Shown here: positions 56,398-64,000 of the stretch, one piece after another
How positions within the stretch are numbered: the first letter of the stretch is position 1
Layout: every line of letters starts with the position of its first letter
From: UBA1845 sp002338715
Lineage (GTDB): Bacteria; Planctomycetota; Phycisphaerae; UBA1845
Reading direction: 5' to 3'
DNA: 64,000 nucleotides
Assembly (NCBI GenBank): GCA_035344155.1
Contig: DAORAL010000014.1
Coordinates: 57,738 to 121,737 of the forward strand
Notes under the pieces: model-generated
Databases searched by the model: none
The model's input: only the letters and a program-made list of their open reading frames with translations
What the model was told of the DNA's origin: nothing
Program-made: the position numbers and the translations under genes

Positions 56398-58344
56398 ATG
56401 GGACGAGCCTTTGCCGAGGAAGTTGCTGAGCTAGAGGACACGCATCGCCGTGCATGCAGAGCACCCATCGAATCGCTGTCGGCTTCGATCGAATCCCTTT
56501 GCTGCAACCCGCTGCTTGCCGTCGGGTCCGGGGGATCGCTGACGACGGCCACCGTGGCGGCGACGCTGTTTCGCGATATGGCGTATGGTTTCAGTAGCGC
56601 CATCACACCGTTGGAACTTGCGAACAGGCGGGCGTCCCTTCGGGCGGCGAGCGTTCTGATCGCGTCAGCGGGCGGAACCAACCCGGATGCGATTGGGGCA
56701 CTTCGGACGGCGGCGCAGAACGAGGCTCGTCGAGTCCTTGCCCTTTGCACGAAGGCGGGATCTAAGCTTTCGGTTGAGGCAACGCGATTTTCGAATGTCG
56801 ATGTGCAGGAATTCGAGTGCGCTGAGCACGGCGATGGATTCCTTGCAACGAACTCGCTATGGACATCGTCGGTCGTGCTGTATCGAGCGTTCGCGGCGGC
56901 AACCGGGGCGAAGTCCAAAATCCCTGAGCGGCTTGCGAGGATAGTTGGCGCATCGCGGTGGAATGCCTTTGTCAAATCGATCTCCGCTGAGGCCGCAGCA
57001 CTTTGGGACAGCGAAACGGTCATCGTGTTGTATGGGGCTGCGTCGTATCCCGCAGCCGTTGATCTGGAATCGAAGTTCACAGAAGCGGCACTTTGCAACG
57101 TTTGGATCGCTGACTATCGGCATTTCGCACACGGTCGCCATTACTGGCTTGCAAAGCGTGGAGAGCGAAGTTCCGTGATCGCGTTCGTGGCGGAGTCGGA
57201 TGCGAATCTCGCGAGTAGAACACTCAGCGAGATTCCGGCGCGCGTTCCACAACTTCGAATTGATCTGGCCGACAACCCATCGGCATTGCTGACTGCACTA
57301 GCCCATGTTTTTCCAATCGTGGTGAGCGCGGGGCGGGCGTTCGACATCGATCCCGGACGGCCTGGGGTTCCGGCGTTCGGTCGGCGCATCTACCATGTGA
57401 ACGCATACGGGAGAATTGCTGCGAAGCGAAACGGAACGCCCAAGGCACAGACTGCTGCAATCGAGCGGAAGGTCGCTGCTCCAATCGCAATCATTCAGTC
57501 AGAAGCGGATGTAGCAGCCTGGCATGATGCAATTGATGCGTTCCTCAAACGATTGCGCTCAGGACGTTTCCGTGCAGTCGTGTTTGACTATGATGGAACT
57601 CTCTGTCGGGCGAGTGAGCGGTTCACTGGCATGAGCAAGATTGTGGCCGCTGAGCTCACTCGACTTCTGCGAAGTGGCATTCATATCGGCATTGCTACCG
57701 GTCGCGGGAAATCGGTTCGCGAGGCACTCCGTGATTCTCTCGCGAAAAAGTACTGGTCACTCGTAACGGTTGGATACTACAACGGCGGGCAGATTGGCTC
57801 GTTGATGCAAGACGATCTGCCCGATGGAACACCTGCTGTCTTAGAATGTCTGAAACCGGTCTTGGCGGCGCTCAAGAAAGAGCGTCGACTCATGGAATTG
57901 GCGACCGTTGACGGGAGACTGAAACAGATCACAATCAGCCCCAAGCGCCGACGACAGGTGCAAGAGTGTTGGTCCATTGCTGTTCACCATGCGAACTTGG
58001 CTGCGCCGGGCATGGTCAAATTCGTGCGTTCCAGCCACTCATTTGATCTTCTGCCCTCGTCTGTGACCAAGCTGGATGTGATTCACCAAGTTCAGCCGGA
58101 TAGAGGGGAAGTCCTTGCGATTGGAGACATGGGAAGATGGCCTGGCAATGACTGTGAACTCCTGAGTCATCCTTATTCGCTGAGCGTCGATGAGGTTTCG
58201 CCAGATCCGTCAACTTGCTGGAATCTGGCGCCACCCGGCGTGCGTGGCGTTGACGCGATGGTCGGCTATTTCCAGTGCATGAAAGTGGACACGAAGGGAC
58301 AACTTCGGATGCGGTTATTCGGCAGGCAGGGAGGACGCCGATGA
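56398..58344 (+). CDS. SIS domain - HAD phosphatase fusion, first gene of the cassette
   Basis: The 648-residue protein has GGAG four bases before its ATG. Residues about 1-340 form one or two SIS (sugar isomerase) folds, with LLAVGSGGSLTTATVAATLF and LIASAGGTNPDAIGAL as the sugar-phosphate-binding loops. Residues about 390-600 form a HAD hydrolase of the Cof/sucrose-phosphatase kind, with all four motifs: VVFDYDGTLCRASE (Asp397, Asp399), GIATGRGKSV, Lys558 and AIGDMGRWPGNDCE (Asp577 and later Asp). So it should bind a phosphorylated sugar and cleave its phosphate. There is no signal peptide. Its TGA overlaps the start of the PRTase gene. Confidence 0.85.
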   Translation: MGRAFAEEVAELEDTHRRACRAPIESLSASIESLCCNPLLAVGSGGSLTTATVAATLFRDMAYGFSSAITPLELANRRASLRAASVLIASAGGTNPDAIGALRTAAQNEARRVLALCTKAGSKLSVEATRFSNVDVQEFECAEHGDGFLATNSLWTSSVVLYRAFAAATGAKSKIPERLARIVGASRWNAFVKSISAEAAALWDSETVIVLYGAASYPAAVDLESKFTEAALCNVWIADYRHFAHGRHYWLAKRGERSSVIAFVAESDANLASRTLSEIPARVPQLRIDLADNPSALLTALAHVFPIVVSAGRAFDIDPGRPGVPAFGRRIYHVNAYGRIAAKRNGTPKAQTAAIERKVAAPIAIIQSEADVAAWHDAIDAFLKRLRSGRFRAVVFDYDGTLCRASERFTGMSKIVAAELTRLLRSGIHIGIATGRGKSVREALRDSLAKKYWSLVTVGYYNGGQIGSLMQDDLPDGTPAVLECLKPVLAALKKERRLMELATVDGRLKQITISPKRRRQVQECWSIAVHHANLAAPGMVKFVRSSHSFDLLPSSVTKLDVIHQVQPDRGEVLAIGDMGRWPGNDCELLSHPYSLSVDEVSPDPSTCWNLAPPGVRGVDAMVGYFQCMKVDTKGQLRMRLFGRQGGRR

Positions 58345-59444
58345 ACCGCGAGTTTGTGCTTGGGACAATTGCCACGCTTATGGGATGGGATAACGAACAG
58401 GCTCGGCAGGAATTCGCCTGGTTGCGCTTGATGTCGCGCATGAAGTACGATGAGTATCAAGAGTTCCTTGCCGGAATGAGGTTTATTGAGAGCTTGGCAG
58501 ATTGGTTGCAACAATTCCAGCCTGATGAACGTGCCAAGGCCTACGACTTCATTCGCTCTCGACTGGTTTTCCTTTCGGAAGCGGAGATGCGACACCTGGC
58601 CGAATTGCTCTACCCTGAGACTATTGAGCCGTTGTTGGTTACTCATGCTGCGGAAGTGGCCCAAGTGGGAAGACACCGTGTGTGGTCAGATTCGCGTGCA
58701 TCAATGGCTTACGAGCGTTTCCTCCGACAGACGATCTTTTTTGAACTCAGTGATGGCGCGCGCGCCGACGTGTTTCGGCGCGCAAATGAATGTCGCATCT
58801 CCAATGAGCAGGTTCTGACAGCGCCGCGGATCAACCAGGCCAAGTGGAATGAGATGCTGAGTGAATTGAGGAGTGACCTGAAGGACGAGCAAGCGCGATT
58901 CACAACAGCAGTACTGATCGATGATTTCTCGGGAAGCGGGAAATCGCTCATCCGGTACGAGGACAAGTGGAAGGGCAAGCTGCAAAAGTTCTGGAAGGAT
59001 CTGAACGAAGGAGGAGTGATCAACACGCATTTCGCTGAGAATTGGAAGCTGGTGGTTCACCATTATGTGGCGACGGCACAAGCGGTCGCAGCAGCGGAGG
59101 AGAACAACGCGAAACGAGCCGGGGACGAAGGAGAGGATGGGTGGTTTGACCGTATCGAATTCACTTGGGGCATTGTACTTCCAACGGAAATGAAGCTTAG
59201 CCCTGCGTCAGCTCCTGAATTTGCACCGTTAGTGGAAAAGTACTACGACAACTCAATCGAGACGCGCCATACGGAGGTTGGTGGCAAGAACCTTCGATGG
59301 GGGTTCAGCGGCTGCGGTCTGGCGCTTGTGCTGGAGCACAACACGCCGAATAACTCGATTCCTTTGCTGTGGGCGGAATCGTCAGGTGCGGGCGACAAAA
59401 ATGCTATGCGACCACTTTTTCGTCGTCGACAGCGGCACGTCTGA
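58341..59444 (+). CDS. Phosphoribosyltransferase-like protein (PRTase-CE type) with N-terminal helical domain
   Basis: The start at ATG 58341 overlaps the SIS-HAD stop (ATGA); it gives 367 residues. The first 150 residues are helical. The central part carries AVLIDDFSGSGKSLIRYEDK (Asp194, Asp195), the PRPP-binding loop pattern of type I phosphoribosyltransferases. Near the end stands GCGLALVLEHNTPNNSIPLL followed by W, which fits a conserved ending I recall for the PRTase-CE group from studies of prokaryotic conflict systems. It probably binds or moves a ribose-5-phosphate group. The substrate is unknown. The ATPase gene follows 13 bases on. Confidence 0.78.
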   Translation: MNREFVLGTIATLMGWDNEQARQEFAWLRLMSRMKYDEYQEFLAGMRFIESLADWLQQFQPDERAKAYDFIRSRLVFLSEAEMRHLAELLYPETIEPLLVTHAAEVAQVGRHRVWSDSRASMAYERFLRQTIFFELSDGARADVFRRANECRISNEQVLTAPRINQAKWNEMLSELRSDLKDEQARFTTAVLIDDFSGSGKSLIRYEDKWKGKLQKFWKDLNEGGVINTHFAENWKLVVHHYVATAQAVAAAEENNAKRAGDEGEDGWFDRIEFTWGIVLPTEMKLSPASAPEFAPLVEKYYDNSIETRHTEVGGKNLRWGFSGCGLALVLEHNTPNNSIPLLWAESSGAGDKNAMRPLFRRRQRHV

Positions 59445-59457
59445 GTGAGGTGTAACG

Positions 59458-61377
59458 ATGGATAATCCTTTTCGCAGGCGAGCCACCGAGTTTCTGAGGG
59501 AAGACGAAGCGTTCTTGGCGGTTGTAACGCCCGAACCGATTCGTTACTTCCTCGCTGAACCCGGGGAAAGAGGTCGTCTGTATGATCGGCTTGTGTTGCT
59601 GCGAGGAACGCCAGGCAGTGGCAAGACCACGCTTGCCCGATTGTTTGAGTTTCCGACTTTCCATACGCTGACGCAAAACCAGAACTTCGAAGGACACAAG
59701 GACATTTCCGCGGCTCTGGCGTCATGTGGAGCGTTGCAGGGCTCGTTGCCGCAAGTGTTGGGTTTTCGGCTCCCGCTGGAAACTGACTATCGCGATTTTT
59801 GGGAGTTCGGATACACCGACGCGCTCAAAACCAATCTGATGACATCCCTGTTGCAGGCACGGGCCGTGTTAGGGTGGTTCCGGCACCTGGAGACAGCGGG
59901 CGTGGATGCGGGTGAAGTCGAGGTCGTTATCCGCCCGGAAGCTGGCGGATTCGCCGAGACGATTGGTGGGACGGAGGGGCAGCGCGTCCGGCGCGCAGCC
60001 GCGGTTGTGGAGCGCGCAATCTATCAGGTGATGAATGCACTGGTCGCCCCCAACAAATCCGACTTGCCTGAGGATGCGACGCAGGCATATCGCCCCTTTG
60101 ACATCATTGAGCGTTTTCGGATCCCATTTGCGAGTGCAGAATCCGGCAGCATCGAGCTTCAGCCGCTGGCGATCTTTGATGATGCTCATCTGCTTCATCC
60201 TGCTCAGTTTCGAGCGCTGGAGAAGTTCCTCCTGCGTCGGGAACTTCGTGTGGCGCGATGGCTGATTGCCCGCTTCGACGTGTTGTTGCCGCAGGAGGCC
60301 CTGCAAGCGGTATCGCAGGAAGCTGTGGATGCGGCCAAATTCCCAGGCGTGTCGGCTGACCGAGAGACGGAGGTCATTCTGCTGCAGAGTAGTGGCAGCC
60401 GACGAACGGATAGAACGCGCTTCCGCAACATGGCTAAGGACATGGCGGCGCGGTATTTGAGACGTATGCCGGTGTTAAGCGAGCGCGGCCTGGTCACGAT
60501 AGCAAATCTGCTTGGCGATACCGACGTGTCTATCAAGTCGAGCTCCCTTGAGGCCCTTCGGCGGAGTACCGACGCGGTTCAACGCAAGCTGGACATCAAG
60601 CAGAAAGACCGGGAGAAACTGGAAGAGCAAATAGGTGCGTTCAAACGAGCAGACAGTGACGAAACGCGTCTGCAAATGCTCAAGATCATGATGCATCGTT
60701 TCGCCCTGCGCCGCGGTCGTCGGTCGGCAACACTGTTTGGGACCATGGATGAGACGGAGTCCGAGATTCAGGTGGCTGCGAATGCTAGTGTTTTCGCGGC
60801 AGCACTGTTCCAACTTTTTCACGAACACGGTCGCCCCTATTACTACGGCATAGATGACCTCTGCGATGCAAGCAGTGAGAACGCCGAACAGTTCCTGCAA
60901 CTCGCTGCAGAACTCATCGAGGAGATTGTGACGCAGATTGCCAGGGGAAGGAAATCGCTGTTGAGCCCCGAGCAGCAGCACGCACTGCTTCGCAGGCGTG
61001 GCGAGAAGATCATGGAGGGCTGGAATTTCCCCAAGGACCGGAAGGTAAGGTTGTTGGTGAAGGCGATAGCCGATCGATGCTTGACCAAGTCGAAGGAACC
61101 AAATGGTGCGATCATCGCAAACGCGGTAGGCATCCCGCACGACGAGTTCGAGAATCTGGCCACGAATGGCTCAGAACTGGCGCATGTCCTTCAGTTTGCC
61201 ATTGCGTACAACGCAGTGAGTCTGGTGCCGCACCATTCGTGCAAGAATCGGACTTGGTGCTTGATTGAACTGGGGGGCATGGTGCTCTTGAGGCATGGTC
61301 TGACATTGAAACGGGGTGGATTTATTGAATCGAGCGTGGCGGAACTGGCGAAGCTGCTGGAGGAGTCTTCCGAATGA
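59458..61377 (+). CDS. P-loop ATPase resembling ORC/CDC6-like proteins of conflict systems
   Basis: The 639-residue protein has GAGG before its ATG. Residues 50-58 form the Walker A loop (LRGTPGSGKTTLARLFEF, Lys56), and LAIFDDAHLLHP (Asp241, Asp242) is Walker B with an AAA-like DDAH. A sensor-like ARFDVLLPQ segment follows. After it come a coiled coil (about 380-405, KQKDREKLEEQIGAFKRAD) and a mostly helical C-terminal half with a possible winged-helix end. The layout recalls ORC/CDC6-like ATPases reported next to PRTase-CE genes. It probably senses or switches the system with ATP. Its TGA overlaps the next start (ATGA). Confidence 0.78.
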   Translation: MDNPFRRRATEFLREDEAFLAVVTPEPIRYFLAEPGERGRLYDRLVLLRGTPGSGKTTLARLFEFPTFHTLTQNQNFEGHKDISAALASCGALQGSLPQVLGFRLPLETDYRDFWEFGYTDALKTNLMTSLLQARAVLGWFRHLETAGVDAGEVEVVIRPEAGGFAETIGGTEGQRVRRAAAVVERAIYQVMNALVAPNKSDLPEDATQAYRPFDIIERFRIPFASAESGSIELQPLAIFDDAHLLHPAQFRALEKFLLRRELRVARWLIARFDVLLPQEALQAVSQEAVDAAKFPGVSADRETEVILLQSSGSRRTDRTRFRNMAKDMAARYLRRMPVLSERGLVTIANLLGDTDVSIKSSSLEALRRSTDAVQRKLDIKQKDREKLEEQIGAFKRADSDETRLQMLKIMMHRFALRRGRRSATLFGTMDETESEIQVAANASVFAAALFQLFHEHGRPYYYGIDDLCDASSENAEQFLQLAAELIEEIVTQIARGRKSLLSPEQQHALLRRRGEKIMEGWNFPKDRKVRLLVKAIADRCLTKSKEPNGAIIANAVGIPHDEFENLATNGSELAHVLQFAIAYNAVSLVPHHSCKNRTWCLIELGGMVLLRHGLTLKRGGFIESSVAELAKLLEESSE

Positions 61378-62531
61378 CCGACCGGCACCGTTGGGACAGA
61401 TGTATTCATCACCGTGGTGCGGACGCAACTGCGTTCATTGATGAGTATTTCACCGATTCAGAGCGCCGCGTTCTGCTGATCGGGGGTGCTGGCTTTGATC
61501 CGAGAAGCCTCACCGTTCCGGAGCGACTCGCTGCAAGCTGCGGTGAGCGAGTGTCTGGGCTTTTTTTCCGTGAAGAGCGTCCTAACGCGGACGAGGGGTT
61601 GCGAGAACAAGCTGATTGCAACGACGCGAGGATTCGTGAGTTGATCCCCGGCGTTGACATTGTGTTTGTAGACGTGTTTGACATCGACAACGCGCCGATT
61701 GGAGGTCGGCGGGCAACGAGAGAGCTTCATGAACGAATGGACTTGCAATCAATCACCGACGTGGTGCTCGATTGTAGCGCGCTTTCGGTTGGCGTCATGT
61801 TCCCGATTGCGCGGTATTGCTTTGAGGCAACTCGGCGGCTTGGGCCCGCGATGAATTTCCACCTTGTGGTTCTGGACGACCCGCAAACGGACTCGGCAAT
61901 CCGGGCGACCGCTTGTGGAAAAGTGGCGCCACTGCATGCCTTCAGCGGGGGCCTGAATCTGGATAGCAACAAAGAAGCAGCCAGGTTGTGGCTGCCTCAA
62001 TTGGGTACGGGAAGGCGAGAGTTTCTCAATCTGATTTTCCAGGAAATAAGGCCGCACGCAGTGTGCCCGATAATCCCGTTTCCATCGAGAAACCCGAGAT
62101 GGGGAGATGGATTGCTCGAAGAGTACGGGGATCTGTTTGAAGCAGTGAGCGACCCGATGACGCCCACGTGGAACGTCGACTCTCGAGATATTGTGTATAC
62201 TCATGAGAAGAGCCCTTTGGACCTCTACCGATCGATCCTGAGGATCGACGAAGCGCGCACGCGCGTCTTCGCGCAAACGGGCGGGTCGCGAATCATTTTG
62301 TCGCCGCTTGGCAGCAAGGCAGTTGGCGTCGGGATACTGCTAGCGGCGCTAGAACGTGACTTCGCCGTCGTATCCGTAGAGACAATAGAGTACCAGTTTG
62401 AGGTGGGTGAAGAGAGATCGACAGATGACGCTGATCTTGTGCATTTGTGGTTGCATGGTGATGCGTACAATGTGAATCAAGAAGAGCAGGATGGAAGCCA
62501 TGGCACAATCGAAGCCCCAAAAGACACGTAG
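61374..62531 (+). CDS. Unrecognised Rossmann-like protein of the cassette
   Basis: The ATG overlaps the ATPase stop. The 385-residue product has no membrane segment or signal. Strand-loop-helix patterns appear at RRVLLIGGAGFDPRSLTVPE (about 31-50), DIVFVDVFDID (about 93) and DVVLDCSALSVGVMFPIARY (about 125), as in a Rossmann fold. The second half has CPIIPFPSRNPRWGDGLLEE and GSRIILSPLGSKAVGVGILL, which look like ligand-binding loops. I cannot name the family. It could supply a sensor or the effector activity. Its end overlaps the PfkB gene by up to 41 bases. Confidence 0.8.
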   Translation: MTDRHRWDRCIHHRGADATAFIDEYFTDSERRVLLIGGAGFDPRSLTVPERLAASCGERVSGLFFREERPNADEGLREQADCNDARIRELIPGVDIVFVDVFDIDNAPIGGRRATRELHERMDLQSITDVVLDCSALSVGVMFPIARYCFEATRRLGPAMNFHLVVLDDPQTDSAIRATACGKVAPLHAFSGGLNLDSNKEAARLWLPQLGTGRREFLNLIFQEIRPHAVCPIIPFPSRNPRWGDGLLEEYGDLFEAVSDPMTPTWNVDSRDIVYTHEKSPLDLYRSILRIDEARTRVFAQTGGSRIILSPLGSKAVGVGILLAALERDFAVVSVETIEYQFEVGEERSTDDADLVHLWLHGDAYNVNQEEQDGSHGTIEAPKDT

Positions 62532-63606
62532 ACTAGAGCCGACAGTTGTTGGGTCCGGCCTTGTTGCACTTGACGTCGTAAACCGCCCCAAAGAGGGCGA
62601 TGTTCAGCACTTTGCCGGAGGAACGTGCGGCAACGTCTTGACAATACTAAGCTACTTGGGCTGGAGGGCGAAGCCCATCAGTCGCCTCAAGAATGATTTG
62701 TCAGCTCGATATCTCATTGAAGACCTGAAGAAGTGGAACGTGGACACTTCGTTAATGACTACGACCAGTGACGGAAGCACTCCTGTGATCATTCATAATA
62801 TCCGGGAGGCCGCCGATGGATCACGGTCGCATTCGTTCTCGCTAAGATGTCCGTGTTGTGGTGGATACCTTCCTGGATTCAAGTCAATCTTAGGAAACGA
62901 CGCAGTTGAATTGTCAAAGGAAATCGGGACACATCAAGTTTTCTTTTTTGATCGCGTTTCGCGCGGTATCCTCAATCTTGCAACGGCAAGTGCGGAAGCG
63001 GGAGCCCTGGTCGTATTTGAGCCATGCGGTGTCGGCAATCCAAAGTTATTCGAAGAGGCATGGAGCGTTGCCCACGTCGTAAAGTATTCAAATGACCGCT
63101 TGCGCGACATTGCGGATTTGGACTTGCGTCCACCAATAAGGAATGGTCTGCTTCTTGAAATCGAAACATTGGGCGCGTCAGGGTTACGATTTCGCAGCCG
63201 CCTTAGACACTCGACTAAAGGAAGGTGGAAGACATTGAATATCATCCCAGCGGAGTGCGTACGAGATGCAGCAGGATCAGGCGACTGGTGCACGGCGGGG
63301 GTCATTCACAAACTTGCACGTGGCGGACATTGTGGTTTCAGTAAAGTGTCATCAGAACGCCTAGTTGAGGCAATTCGTTATGGCCAGGCTCTGTCGACGT
63401 GGAACTGTCGATTTGAGGGCGCGCGGGCTGGCATGTACCAGGCAACCAAATCGAGATTTGAGCGACAAATCAGAAGCTTGCTTGCCGGTAAAGGAATTCG
63501 CAATCCAGTTGAAGAGCAGTTCTCAAATGTTGAGGATCTACGTCGGCTATGCCCTGCCTGTGAGTCTGTAGAGTTCTCAGCAAGAAAGCGGGCAGCGGCG
63601 AGTTAG
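62491..63606 (+). CDS. PfkB/ribokinase-family sugar or nucleoside kinase with Cys pairs
   Basis: The 371-residue protein may start at ATG 62491 or 62500. It has the PfkB features: VVGSGLVALDVVNRPKEG, the substrate loop FAGGTCGNVLTILSYLGWRA and the catalytic DAAGSGDWCTAGVIHKL (Asp265 as base, Gly262-Ser-Gly as anion hole). A CPCC at about 124 within LRCPCCGGYLPG and a CPAC at about 353 could together make a zinc site, which is unusual in this family. By family it puts phosphate from ATP onto ribose, a nucleoside or a similar sugar. It suits a cassette built around phosphoribosyl chemistry. Confidence 0.85.
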   Translation: MEAMAQSKPQKTRRLEPTVVGSGLVALDVVNRPKEGDVQHFAGGTCGNVLTILSYLGWRAKPISRLKNDLSARYLIEDLKKWNVDTSLMTTTSDGSTPVIIHNIREAADGSRSHSFSLRCPCCGGYLPGFKSILGNDAVELSKEIGTHQVFFFDRVSRGILNLATASAEAGALVVFEPCGVGNPKLFEEAWSVAHVVKYSNDRLRDIADLDLRPPIRNGLLLEIETLGASGLRFRSRLRHSTKGRWKTLNIIPAECVRDAAGSGDWCTAGVIHKLARGGHCGFSKVSSERLVEAIRYGQALSTWNCRFEGARAGMYQATKSRFERQIRSLLAGKGIRNPVEEQFSNVEDLRRLCPACESVEFSARKRAAAS

Positions 63607-63619
63607 GAACGTAACTCAT

Positions 63620-63787
63620 ATGCGCGCTACTGCAAACCGATTGCTCGATGTACTAAATGAAATTGCTCCGCTATGCACTGCGAGTACACTGGTTCTCAAT
63701 CGCCTGCTTGAATTGCGACTGCCAGCTTTCCCGGCCGGACGTCGTGCCGGCCACCTACGGGAGCAGAGGGCCAATGAGTGTCAGTAG
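63620..63787 (+). CDS. Possible small ORF after the PfkB gene
   Basis: An ATG 13 bases after the kinase stop, with AGGA eleven bases upstream, gives 55 codons (MRATANRLLDVLNEIAPLCT, then RLPAFPAGRRAGHLREQRA). The first half would be a helix. It may be a remnant or a sixth small cassette gene. No family is visible. Confidence 0.3.
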   Translation: MRATANRLLDVLNEIAPLCTASTLVLNRLLELRLPAFPAGRRAGHLREQRANECQ

Positions 63788-63877
63788 CACCAGGCGGGCG
63801 TATTTTTTCCCTGCCCCTACGTACGGTCAAGTAGACCAACGACTGAGCAACCCTGAGGTCGTGGTTACCAAATAGAA

Positions 63878-63923
63878 TCGGCTTCGACTGGAAAAAGCAA
63901 TTCCATCGAAGCCGGTTTGTTTT
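63878..63923 (+). terminator. Hairpin with T-rich tail at the right end of the cassette
   Basis: CGGCTTCGA (from 63879) pairs with TCGAAGCCG (ending 63914), and the inner TGGAA pairs with TTCCA, so the stem has 14 pairs with one bulge and a 7-base loop. TTTGTTTT follows. This is a good Rho-independent terminator for the rightward cassette. Confidence 0.65.
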
Positions 63924-64000
63924 ACTTAGTTAACGTCAACAAGCTTAGAGGCTATCCCAAAACCGGTTTAAGCAGTAGTAGTGTGCATCCGAGGTGTAGG
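63924..64000. other. Window end, possible edge of another element
   Basis: After the hairpin the sequence reads GAGGCTATCCCAAAACC at about 63944-63960, a form that I associate with the ends of some insertion sequences. No transposase is inside the window, so this is only a hint. Confidence 0.2.

Noticed and set aside
56043..57098. Minus-strand frame of 351 codons, Ala/Ser-rich
   Set aside because: It mirrors the SIS domain coding sequence and has low-complexity content; no ribosome site.

Overview
The window is bacterial, high-GC and gene-dense, and probably comes from a member of the Planctomycetota or a close relative. That placement is inferred. Three secreted proteins (4083-6116, 22129-23283, 28784-30427) carry dockerin/EF-hand-like tails of the DxDxDGDVDxxDF kind. 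YHS/TRASH metal-binding domains occur in at least eight genes, and there are two ECF sigma/anti-sigma pairs, features I associate with that phylum. I saw no rRNA or tRNA gene.

Almost everything left of 56 kb is a heavy-metal resistance and redox island. From left to right it holds: the start of a leftward efflux operon (CDF exporter, His-rich lipoprotein, TolC-type channel; 1-2203); a decayed stretch with a broken DNA-binding protein gene and a glnS fragment (2204-4082); a vanadium-haloperoxidase-like secreted protein; a seven-gene leftward copper/silver operon (three-YHS protein, redox lipoprotein, second three-YHS protein, YHS-DUF2231 protein, cusC, cusB, cusA; 18081-7258); a SpoIIE-type phosphatase, a PepSY protein, an ECF sigma/anti-sigma pair and an NHL protein (18273-23283); an ArsR regulator, a duplicated Met/His-rich lipoprotein, a CopA-type ATPase and a galactose-oxidase-like copper enzyme (23578-30427); and a second leftward set of YHS genes that duplicates part of the first (30670-33787).

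From 33887 to 40788 the minus strand holds a class II amidotransferase, a CXXC protein, a second ECF sigma/anti-sigma pair, a CBM48 protein coupled to an HD-GYP protein, a YHS protein and a glycogen-synthase-like glycosyltransferase. From 41021 to 48030 the plus strand holds a Met-rich Spy-like protein, a CBM48 protein, an Arg/Trp-rich small ORF, an alpha-glucan phosphorylase, and a three-gene redox chain: NAD(P)H reductase fusion, membrane cytochrome-b-like protein and heptaheme cytochrome c.

From 48238 a rightward czc-type operon follows: ArsR, Cys-rich peptide, czcC, small lipoprotein, czcB with five Cys/His repeats, czcA, a frameshifted lipoprotein, and the first 67 codons of a Zn/Cd ATPase. 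The ATPase is cut off at 56046, and an unrelated five-gene cassette follows (56398-63606): SIS-HAD fusion, PRTase-like protein with a PRPP loop, ORC/CDC6-like ATPase, an unrecognised protein, and a PfkB-family kinase. Four of its genes overlap a neighbour. The cassette looks like an inserted conflict (defence) island acting on phosphoribosyl or nucleoside chemistry, and it is the strongest candidate for an undescribed system. A strong hairpin near 63.9 kb lies just past its right end.
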